Assembly (NCBI RefSeq): GCF_902635505.1
Contig: NC_045429.1
Span: 217,871,997 to 217,935,996 of the forward strand
Reading direction: 5' to 3'
Origin: Sarcophilus harrisii
Lineage: Eukaryota > Chordata > Mammalia > Dasyuromorphia > Dasyuridae
DNA length: 64,000 nucleotides
Made by a program: the position numbers and the translations under genes. The notes beneath the pieces are model-generated. The model had not been told where the DNA came from. It did not search any database and worked only from the letters and a program-made list of their open reading frames with translations. Positions 44,330-53,620 of the stretch are shown here, piece by piece (position 1 is the first letter of the stretch; each line of letters opens with the position of its first letter).

Positions 44330-44960
44330 TTTCTTCTTAGTGATATCTTACTTTCTTAGAATAGTGAAGCCTGTAGGAGTATTCTTTATTCTTGCTTATC
44401 TCATTCTTGTTCAGTCTGCCTGGCTTTGCAAAAACATTTGTTCCTTCTCTGCATGTCCAAGTTAGATAGCTGCACAAAAGATCATTTGAGGGGAAGTACT
44501 TTGGTATCTTCTTCAAGGACCATCCTAATTTACTGTAGAACTCAGTGGGGGAGAGGAACACCTGCAGGGCTTTGCTGGAGAATGTGTTCTGCCAAGTTTT
44601 TGGTATGGGAATTAGTGCCTGAGAAAAATTAAACTTGCATAGTTTTTCTGACTTGTAAAAAATTGCTTTAATTCTGGGAAAAGTTTGGTTTTAGAGTTTT
44701 CAATTCACACAATATATCTTCATACTAACTAAGGAGAAATAACAGTGATGCCTGTGGTCAGTCAAATTTGGGGAGGGACTGTTTCAAAAAGAAAAAAAAA
44801 TCTAAATATTAGGCATTAATTTCATAGGGCTCCTTCTCAAAGCTTTCCCAATTTTTTCATATGTACACCTGGAACAGATTCAGTATTCAAGATGGAGCAA
44901 TCAGAATTTGTATCAAGGACTTAGTAGATTTTTTCAGGAAAGGGCAGTAAACCCCATAGG
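44330..44960 (+). mobile_element. Unidentified dispersed repeat, copy 2
   Basis: Continuous counterpart of 34140-34428 plus 35913-36250: GATATCTTACTTTCTTAGAA, TTCAGTCTGCCTGG, CACAAAAGATCAT, TTTAATTCTGGGAAAAGTTT and TGGAACAGATTCAGTATT. No L1, L2, SINE or hAT hallmark. Confidence 0.55.
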
Positions 44961-45022
44961 ACGAGATTTCTCCACTTAAAATAACTGTAGAATGTATAAA
45001 ATTTTGCAGAATCTACCTTCAA

Positions 45023-45056
45023 AGACACACACATACACACACACACACACACACAA
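45023..45056 (+). repeat. (AC)n microsatellite
   Basis: AC dinucleotides. A G9 run follows at 45078. Confidence 0.95.
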
Positions 45057-45089
45057 CAGGCAGAGAAACAGGCAACTGGGGGGGGGAAA

Positions 45090-46045
45090 TTTCTGCAGCC
45101 AATATCTGATAAAGACTGAATTTCCAAGATTTGCAAGGAAGGAACTAATTCAACCTTATAAGACTAAAAGCTATTCCCCAAATGATAAAAGGAAAAGGTA
45201 AAAAGATAAGAACAGATAGTTTTCATAGACAGAAATGTAAGCTATGAACATCCAAATGAAAAATTCTCCAGAATCAGTGATAACTATAGAAATGCACACT
45301 GAAATAATTCTGATTGGCAAAGTTGACAAAATAGGAAAATAACAAATGTTAGGGAGACTGCAGAAAAATAGAATCAATAATGCACTCTCAGTGGAAGGCT
45401 AGCCATTCTGGAAAGCAAATTGAAACTGTGCCTCAAAAGTTACTAAACAGTATTTACCCACTGACTTAAGGAAAGTACTACCAGATCTATACCCCAAAGA
45501 GATCTAAAAAGGAGGAAAAGGACCCATATATACAAAAATATTTATAGCAACTTTTTTTGTGGTGCCAAAGAATGGAAAACTAAATTGGTTACTATAATTT
45601 GGGGAATGGGTGAATCAATTTTAAGATATGAATGTAATAGGATATTATTGTGCTCCAGAAATGACAAAAGGGATGGATTCAGAGAAACTTGGGAAGAATT
45701 ATATGAATTGACAAGGAGCAAAGTGAACAGAACCAGGAGAACAATGTGTATGATATCATATTTTAAAGACAGACATCTTTGAAAGACTTAAAAACTTTGT
45801 TCAGGGTAATAATTAACCAAAATTCCAGTGGATTGATAGTGCTATGTACCTTGATGCATACTACCTACTTCCTGACAGAGAAGTGATAGACTCAAATTGC
45901 AGTGATACATTGGACAAGACCATTGTGGGAATTTGTTTTGCTTGGTTATACATATTTGTCAAATGAGTTTTTTCTTTGTTTCTTTCAGTGGGGAGATTTC
46001 GATAGGAGGGAGAATATTTAAGCTTTTTAAGAATTAAAATTTTAA
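45090..46045 (+). mobile_element. Old L1, ORF2 end and 3' UTR
   Basis: ATTTTGATTGG-type text (AATAATTCTGATTGGCAAAG), TATACCCCAAAGAGATCTAA, GAATATTATTGTGCTCCAGA-type text and a G-rich 3' UTR. Nearly 1 kb with a decayed reading frame. Confidence 0.85.
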
Positions 46046-47049
46046 AATATAATAGATATGTAAATATGAAGTATCTGGGCTTTTACGCCGGTCACTTTCT
46101 ACTGATTGTTTTCCATCATAATTAAACATTGTTCAGAAAAGGCTTTTACTCATTTTTTGATTGCTTTACTGCTCTTTATATTTTTAAATTTAATTACATT
46201 TGATTCTTTTCTGACTATAAGGAAGCCACATAAAAATGCCCACCTAATAGCTATTTGACTGATAATATGTGATCTCATTGATAGGCTAACCCCTTTAGTG
46301 ATAGATACAGATCAAACTAAAAGTGTCCTCTTTTTTTAATCTTTCCATATATCCTCTGCTCAGAAAAGTTTTGATAAAAACAAGAGACTGTATGGTATTA
46401 TAGTGAATTGTCAAGATAATTAGCTAGATACTAGAATTCTGTTAAAAAAAAACAACTCAGGCATTCTGGGAACTCTCAAAACATTGGCTTGTTGATAAAC
46501 TATTCTATGCAGAGTGGTTGAAAAATTAAGACAACTTGCTAGTCTGCAAAATAGCTCTGATTTTGGGCAAGTTTCTTAAGCTCTCACTAATTTTATTTGT
46601 TTGTTTTAGCATTAGCTTAGAGGGGCAGTTTCCACATCTGGGAATTCCTGGTACCAAGAAAATCCCAGATCCAGTGTGAGCCCTTATATCCTGCTCTAAT
46701 AGGGATACAAATATCACACTTGATGGCAGTGAACTTTTGACACATAGCAGTTATGAGTAACAACTGCTTAAGTCAACTTTTGGACTTGCATTCATTAACA
46801 TAAAAACACAACATACCTTCTACAAGACATTTCCTTTTGAAAAACATTCATTAAAAAGTTTGTCATAGATTTAGAATTTTAAGAGTAGATCTTGTTCAAT
46901 AACAAAATTCTTGATTTTAAACATAATTTTCTATGCTAATGACGTATTGGAAATTTAAAATCATTCATCTGTCAAAAGAGGACAAGCTTTTCTTAAAATG
47001 AACATTTTAAAGCACAGCTTGAACTAGAAACAAATCCATTGAAAAAGAA

Positions 47050-47480
47050 GTAGGTCACTGCCTGTATATTTCCGGTATGAGTTAACACACCCTAGAATCG
47101 AAAATGCACAGATTGCCCAAGATTCCTGGAGTTTGCACAACACTCCAGAAATCCCTTACTTGCAACATTTTTCTTTAGAGAGACTACGTCTTGGGGGTTC
47201 CTGTTGAAATACAGCATATGCTTAGTCTGTGCTATTTTTTTCCCATTTTCTCTTTACTAGTGAATTATTTGGCTTGGTTCTAAAGTAGGGAAGGAAGAAG
47301 CACTTTTAATCAGGAAATAGTAAGAGGCTATTTACTTTTGCTGACTTGGGAAGCTGAGTAAGACCTTGGCTATCAATCAGCTCGGTTCTTGTTTTCACAA
47401 ATGGATTGGCACGCCTGCACTGTGACGTCAGCCCTCATTTAAATGCTTCAATATTCTGGCTTCCATGGACTTTGGAAAGT
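47050..47480. promoter_or_regulatory. Candidate distal regulatory element with a full CRE
   Basis: Locally richer in GC and CpG than its flanks. It contains a perfect palindromic CRE TGACGTCA (47423-47430), an ATTGG box at 47405-47409 and an ATTTAAAT core at 47438. The regulatory role is inferred from composition and motifs. Confidence 0.4.
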
Positions 47481-47506
47481 CCTAAAACTAGACATGATAA
47501 TATTAG

Positions 47507-47535
47507 ACTCAGTAAGGTGTGTCATCTTACTGAGT
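47507..47535. other. Short perfect inverted repeat
   Basis: ACTCAGTAAG at 47507-47516 and CTTACTGAGT at 47526-47535 with a 9-base loop, just beside the CRE block. Confidence 0.8.
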
Positions 47536-48219
47536 TAAGACCTTTTTGGCTGGATTATTTTGAAATCATCTTTTATTGAAAAGACTAATCATTGTTCATA
47601 ACAGCATTTTGTTTTAGTTAATCTTTTCTCATCAAGAATGCTTCTGTAAATTTTTTATTTTTGGAGGGAACATCACTGAAGGCAGCTAGCATACACAGTT
47701 CCTGTGATATGTTGGAAGAATTGATCGAGGCAGCTCTAATGTCAACAATTTGTTAGCTCAGATTCTATTGGTAGGTAAAATGAGACATTGATAAGTCATT
47801 GAATAGTTTGTATAAAGGTTTACTTTATCCTAATATAGCAAGGGTCATCAACAAGGATAAATAGCTCTGAGGAACAGCTTTAGTAGACAGTTCACTTTCA
47901 TAGAAACACGTCTAAACATCAGGTTATTAGGGGACAACGATTTTCTGGTCTCAGGCACCCAAGAAATCTGAAAAGCTTAGTATGATTGGGACTTTTAAAT
48001 GCTCTTAGATGACCAGGAAGCCATATCACCTATTCCATTTTTGTCTTTTTTTTGGTGGGGTGAACTAATCCCCAAGGATACAAGGGGAAGAATCTAGCTT
48101 TTTTCCTATTGTACTGGGGAAGGGGAAGAAACTATATTAAAGACTTAGAATTCTGTCTTGGATTCTTACTAGCTACATGACATTAAACATAAGACTTGTC
48201 TGTGTCTTAGATTTCTTAT

Positions 48220-48560
48220 CTAATAATAACTACAACAATAATAGTGATTATTTTGTGTCAAGCACTGTTAAGAGTTCTTAAAATATTATCTTATTTGATC
48301 CTCACAATAAACCTGGGAGGTAGGCACTATGTTATCTCAATTTTACTGATGAGGAACCTAAGACTAGATGAGGTTCCTTAGTTCAGGGTCCCATAGCTAA
48401 GAAGTGTCTGAGGCTAAATTTGAATTCAAGTTTCTCTGCTGCCTGTCCCAGAACTGTATCCACTGTACCATATCTCACTATTAATAGCACTTACCTCACA
48501 GAGTTGAGAGGATAAATGAAATGAAGCATTGTGTTAATGTTAGAGCTCAATATTATCTCA
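48220..48560 (-). mobile_element. MIR, with a second MIR tail adjoining
   Basis: TTGATCCTCACAATAAACCT, GATGAGGAACCTAAGAC and CCATAGCTAAGAAGTGTCTG are inverted MIR to about 48480. 48481-48560 (AATAGCACTTACCTCACAGA) is a plus-strand MIR tail. Confidence 0.82.
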
Positions 48561-49140
48561 TTCTTTTCATCTTTTTTCAATGGAATTGAGGTAGAAATGA
48601 TTCTAGGGCAAGTTACTAAACTGCTATTATTCTTTTATATTTAATGTTCTGTTGGCTATTGTACAGGTGGATATAAATGATTGCTTTTTGTGATTTGTAA
48701 TGTAAGCTCATCTTTGATATGTTCACTGAAAGTATATTTGGGACAATTCCAGTAGAAGAAAAGGTCTACAAGGTAAGAATGATACACACTTTATCTTATT
48801 CCCAAATGATTTTGATTTCTTTCTCTATATCTCTGTATTTTGTATATAGTTTGGATTTATTATTATTAAGTTATTATTATTATTTCAGATTATTTCAAAA
48901 AATAATACTATTTATTATAAGTTATTAAGTATGATAACATCCATTAAAAATGTTCTTAAATTTTTATGGATCAATGTTTTGTCCATGACATTGTGAACAA
49001 AAGTTGTTTATGATAATGATCCAGTTAGAGTATCCAAGTATCCTTGAATTCTCAAGGATATTTTGAAATCTATCTTGTAAATGTGGGGATTTGTCAATGG
49101 TTAATTTGTGAAGGGGCATAATTGTCTCTTTTTTTGGTAA
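48561..49140. other. AT-rich non-coding DNA
   Basis: Includes an ATT-rich stretch near 48858-48905. Nothing else recognised. Confidence 0.4.
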
Positions 49141-49159
49141 TCAGGAGGTGATAAGGAGG

Positions 49160-49440
49160 GCACTGGACAGAGGGTCCAGTGGACAGAGGGTCCTCACATG
49201 GCGACCATGTTTGGAATCTCTGCAAAGAGGGGTTCCCAGTGTGGTCCTTTTAAGTCGGAGACTTAGCTCGAGGGGCTTTGGGATGTAGCCCCAAAGTTGG
49301 CTCAGATCCGGGTGGGGCTGGGACAGGTCCGGACCTTCTATTGGAATTCAAAGGGACCAGGATTTGTGAGTCAAAGGGTAATTTACATTAGCTAGGGGGG
49401 TTGAGAATCAAAGATTGGAATCTTTCCCACATCATTGGTA
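49160..49440 (-). mobile_element. LTR fragment (retroviral fossil)
   Basis: Partial LTR in inverted orientation, related to the solo LTR at 31078: both carry CTCTTTGCAGAG followed by TTCCAAACATG near the U3/R boundary. Only the U3-R part is present. A short tandem duplication (TGGACAGAGGGTCC) lies at 49164-49193. Confidence 0.65.
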
Positions 49441-50130
49441 CAAAATTTTTTCAACTTCTTGTGATAATTACACAGTTTCTACTATTCCTTTCCTAATATT
49501 TATTGATCTGGGCTCCTTAAGAATGATCTTACAGCAACAATGCAGCCCTATATCAGTATCATAAAACTATTTCTATAAACAAATCAGTATCACTTAATCA
49601 TTTGTTTTGTTGTCAGCATATTTTTTAGTTCATCCAAGGGATGTCTTGTGATTCCTCTTGATTTTAACCTTTCATAGGTTTTGTCTGGAGGTTAAACCAT
49701 CTCGGGTTATAATTGACATAGTCAGTGGTATATATCCATCGTTAGCCCTTACTATTGCTGTGAGAACTTGATGTCTCTTCATTCCATCAGCATTTATGTA
49801 AATTTTAAACCTGTTTATCATGTACTCTGAGAACATCAATCACTTTCTGCTTTTTGGATGAGCAAGTAAATATTAATCTTTCTATCACACCCTTGGAATG
49901 ATAGGCTCTGTATTTCCTTATCAGATCAGATAAATGATGATTATGGTATGGTGATCTTGATCACCTTGGGTTGGTTTGAAAAAGATTATCAGTTGAGAGA
50001 GGGAAGGGCATGAACACGTGTTTGGGAGTGGAGGAAGCATACTGAGTCGGAGCCCTAGAATCAACAAGGTAAAGCAAGAGCAAAAATTTAAAAAAATGTC
50101 AAAGGTCAGGACTAAATAATCTGTGGAGAA
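49441..50130. other. Unrecognised segment with a possible coding fossil on the minus strand
   Basis: Minus-strand frames between about 49930 and 49660 give protein-like stretches (for example NADGMKRHQVLTAIVRANDG), but I match them to no family. It could be a decayed processed gene copy, transposon coding sequence or chance. Confidence 0.25.
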
Positions 50131-50526
50131 GTAAGAGTACTTCCTTCTTTCCTGATTGTCAGACTCATATGTGTTATATGTGAGAAAAGAAGTCTCAGAC
50201 TAATCAGTGATTAATAGAGTCATAACTAACATGGGAATAACAAGACTTTGCCCCAGGGTGTTAAACTTCTGAGGAGAAACCATTACCTGAGCACTGCATT
50301 CCCTATGGCTTGACTCATATCTTCATTGAAATGAATCACCCAATCCCTACCTGTATCCCAAACTTCCCATTGCTATGACTCCCCTGTTTGGGGTCATCTC
50401 CTTTCTCTCAAGATTAATGGACTCTCCCTACTGTTTATCTCCTCAACCCCATCTCTATCCTTTGTGTCCCCCTTCCCCCCTCACTGAGCTTCTTGCCCAT
50501 AGAAAAAATCTCTGTCATCTTGACTG
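50131..50526. other. Non-coding, nothing recognised
   Basis: CT-rich near 50400-50490. No family identified. Confidence 0.35.
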
Positions 50527-50527
50527 A

Positions 50528-50805
50528 TTAACTGATTAACCACAATTCCAGAGGACTCATGATAAGAAATGCTAACCACCTCCTGATAGAGAGGTGATAG
50601 ACTGAAAAGGCAGACTGAGACATAATATTTCTGGGGGAGGGAGATTGAACATGGTTAATGTAGAAATTTATTTTGCTTGACTATGTATATTGCTTAAAAG
50701 GTTTTTTTTTTTTAATTTCTTTTTTTTTATTGGAAAGGGAAGGTGGGAAGAAGAGAAAAATATTTTTATTAATGAGAAAAAATTAAATTAAATTTTAAAA
50801 AATCT
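50528..50805 (+). mobile_element. L1 3' UTR, older subfamily
   Basis: CACAATTCCAGAGGACTCAT, CCTGATAGAGAGGTGATAGA, TTTTGCTTGACTATGTATAT and a G-rich terminal part. Confidence 0.85.
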
Positions 50806-50849
50806 TGATTCTCCATTAAACATATCCTGATGCCTCATCAAGATAATAG

Positions 50850-51108
50850 AGTTTAATTATAGTCTCAAAGTTGGAAGAGGTCATTTAGTTCAATCCAATT
50901 TGAATCAGAATCCTCAACATCTCCAATAAGTGGCAATCCAGCCTTTGTTTAAAGCCTTTCAAGTGAGGAGGAACTGTTCTCCAAGATAGCTCATTTCACT
51001 TTGAGACAGCTTTAACTATTATGAAATTTTCACTTAACTCAAGTCTAAATCCACAACTCCCACCTATTGCTTTTAGTTCTGCCTTCTGGGGCAATTAGAA
51101 CTAGTCTA
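50850..51108 (-). mobile_element. L3/CR1-clade LINE fragment
   Basis: GTTGGAAGAGGTCATTTAGT, GGCAATCCAGCCTTTGTTTA, CCACCTATTGCTTTTAGTTC and GCCTTCTGGGGCAATTAGAA. Confidence 0.75.
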
Positions 51109-51109
51109 A

Positions 51110-51195
51110 GGCATCTATCATTCTGTCTCTGCCACAAAGTAGTTGAGCAAATTACTTCAACTCCCTGAGCCACAGTTTCTATACTTTTAAAATAA
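51110..51195 (+). mobile_element. MIR fragment
   Basis: TCTCTGCCACAAAGTAGTTG, AAATTACTTCAACTCCCTGA. Confidence 0.6.
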
Positions 51196-51824
51196 AGTGA
51201 TGTGGTACAAATTGAGGCACCATTGCATTTGCAGTCAGAGAATTGGTGGTCATCTTAAGGCTATCCCTGTCCCCAAATTATTCCTAGTGACAGCAGAGGG
51301 TGAAGGGTGGGGAGGCAGAGAGGGTATAATCTCTTTCTCCCAGTCTGACTGGCCAAGGTCAGCTCTTTACTGATCCACAGGAAGACATTAAGTCTTTGTG
51401 TAATAACTCTGGGGAGAAGCAAAATGAGTCCTAGCCCCTGGGATCTGAAACTGAGAGGCTGTTACTTCAGAGATATTTTATACTAATGGATAAGAAACTC
51501 TGTCTCTCAATGAGGTGGGTGGGGAAGTTCCTGAGTCTCCCACTCAACTGAGACTTTCTGCAGTAGAGCCCATCATATTTCTCAACAATTAAATTCACCA
51601 AGAGAATTGGATGGTTCACATCAGATTACCAGCCTGAGTTGTTTGAATCTCTACTCACTAGAATTTCGTGATGACTGCCTTCCCTTCCCCTCCTCCCTCT
51701 TTCCCTAGGCTATCTGCCAGCTCAGTGCCTGACAACCACCTATGTCCTCCCTGCTTATAGTTCATAGATATGAGTCATATGATTCAGAATTTAAAGTTGT
51801 CTTAGGTATTTTATCTCTCTAACA
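51196..51824. other. Non-coding unique DNA
   Basis: About 51270-51760 is somewhat less AT-rich. No exon or repeat recognised. Confidence 0.4.
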
Positions 51825-52021
51825 CAGGGGTTCTTAATCTTTTTTGTATTGTGGCTCCCTTTGGTAGTCATATACTCTGAAGTATATAGATTCTTTAGAA
51901 TAATGTATTTAAATCCATAAATTATAACACCTAGGATTACAAAGAAAACCCAATTATATTCAAGTACAGTTATCCAAAAATTTTAAAACTCAATTTTATG
52001 GATCCCTTTTAAAAACCTCTG
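51825..52021. mobile_element. Short non-autonomous hAT-like DNA transposon
   Basis: Starts CAGGGGTTCTTAATC and ends AAAACCTCTG, the inverted-terminal pair of a family also present at 37971-38192. 197 bases; the 8-base duplication is not clear. Confidence 0.65.
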
Positions 52022-52039
52022 ATCTAGTCCAACACTTTT

Positions 52040-52300
52040 AAAAGTGTTAATTTCATTTTTATTTAAATTTTTTGCCAATTTTTTTCTACCAATTACTGCC
52101 CCCCAACTCCCTTTTCTCATAGAAATCTCCCTTGAAATAAATAAAAATACTTAAGTCAAAGAAACTGATGCAGCAGTCAAACCTGACAGTCTATATTTGT
52201 AGCCAACCACCTCTCTACCAAGAAGAAGGAAGTATACTTCTTTTTTGGTCTTCTGGAACCAATGTTGATGATTGTTTTTAAATTTTTGCTAGGTTGTAAG
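52040..52300 (-). mobile_element. Old L1 3' UTR, inverted
   Basis: TTTTTCTACCAATTACTGCC, AAGAAACTGATGCAGCAGTC-type text and CCACCTCTCTACCAAGAAGA follow an older L1 3' UTR in reverse. Confidence 0.55.
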
Positions 52301-52355
52301 CTCTATGAGAATGTATTTCATTTAATATTTGTTCATCTCTTTTCTATGTAGGTTT

Positions 52356-53182
52356 TTAGATCAAGAAAGGGACTTAGAAAATATCTGGTCAACCTTGATC
52401 ATTGTTTGCCCTTTGGGAGATTGATCATTAACAATTGAGCCAATCAGCCCTCTTTGTAGTGTCCAGAAACTGGAAATTGAGTGGATGCCCATCAATTGGA
52501 GAATAACTGAATAAGTTATGGTATATAAATGTTATGGAATATTATTGTTCTGTAAGAAATGATCAGCAGGATGATTTCAGAAAGGTCTGGAGAGACTTAC
52601 ATGAACTGATGCTGAGTAAAATGAGCAGGACCAGGAGATCATTATATACTTCAACAATGATACTATATGATGATCAGTTCTGATGGACTTGGCCATCCTC
52701 AGCAATGAGATGAACCAAATCAGTTCCAATGGAGCAGTAATGAACTGAACCAGCTATGCCCAGAAAAAGAACTCTGGGATATGACTATGAACCACTACAT
52801 AGAATTCCCAATCCCTCTATTTTTATCTGCCTGCATTTTTTATTTCCTTCACAGGCTAATTGTACACTATTTCAAAGTCTGACTCTTCTTATACAGCAAA
52901 ATAACTGTTTGGACATGTATACATATATTGTATTTAACTTATACTTCAACATATTTAACATGTATTGGTCAACCTGCCATCTGGAAGGGATGGGGGGAAG
53001 GAGGGAAAAAGTTAGAATAAAAGGTTTTGTAACTGTCAATGCTGAAAAATTACCCATGCATATATCTTGTAAATAAAAAGCTATAATAACAAAAAAAATT
53101 GAGCCAATCAGGAAAGGCCTCCCAAAGGGTAAACAATGATAAAGTTTGATCAGATGTTTTCTAAGTCCGTTTCTTGATCTAA
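52356..53182. mobile_element. Palindromic element (64-bp arms) with an L1 in its loop
   Basis: Arms 52356-52419 and 53119-53182 are inverted copies that match at 58 of 64 positions by my count. The ends are TTAGATCAAGAAA and TTTCTTGATCTAA. Without the L1 the loop would be 35 bases (52420-52447 plus 53112-53118). A TA at each end is compatible with a mariner-type MITE, but no family was recognised. Confidence 0.8.
52433..53111 (+). mobile_element. 5'-truncated L1 inserted in the palindrome loop
   Basis: Exact 15-base duplication AATTGAGCCAATCAG at 52433-52447 and 53097-53111. The 649-base insert is L1 3' region (GGATGCCCATCAATTGGAGA, GACTTACATGAACTGATGCT, TACACTATTTCAAAGTCTGA, AAATAAAAAGCTATAATAAC). 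Confidence 0.96.
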
Positions 53183-53212
53183 GATATCACTTGAGACAAA
53201 TTTTATCCTTTT

Positions 53213-53330
53213 AGGTGTCAATTTAGGTGTCAATTTCTCTAGATTTCATTTTTTCCTTTGTAAAATGAGGGGGTTGGACTCTATGATTTCTGAACTTCCT
53301 TCCAATTTTAGATCTATAATCTTAGTGATC
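53213..53330 (+). mobile_element. MIR tail with a 12-bp duplication
   Basis: CTTTGTAAAATGAGGGGGTT, ATGATTTCTGAACTTCCTTC is MIR-type. AGGTGTCAATTT is duplicated at 53213-53236. Confidence 0.7.
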
Positions 53331-53620
53331 TATGCTCTAGGCACAGGGGACAAACAACCTTTGCAAGGGCTAATTTGTGCAAGATAGGAGATGGAATGCT
53401 GAAGATGGGGAAGAGCAAAGCTAGCTAGGTTAGTATGAGGTGAAGTGTGAATGAAGAATAATGTGCTTACAGGACAAAAATAGACTATGAAAGAGTTTAA
53501 AAGTCAGAAGAAATTTTGATGTGAGAAAATATTCTTTATAAGTGGATACTAGTTAGCAAGTATATAACAGCCAGAACTTAATAAATGCTTGTTGAATTGA
53601 ATTTCCTTGTGGTAGATCCG
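53331..53620 (-). mobile_element. L2 LINE relic
   Basis: Inverted internal text (AGACTATGAAAGAGTTTAAA). A plus-strand L2 terminus (CTTAATAAATGCTTGTTGAA) adjoins at 53575-53610. Confidence 0.5.

Larger units (their letters stand above)
46046..48218. other. Longest repeat-poor block in the upstream flank
   Basis: More than 2 kb without a recognised transposon, in a region that is otherwise nearly solid repeats. No exon found. This is what one expects around retained regulatory DNA. Confidence 0.5.

Noticed and set aside
52756-53076. 106-codon plus frame
   Set aside because: Lies wholly in the L1 3' region bracketed by AATTGAGCCAATCAG.
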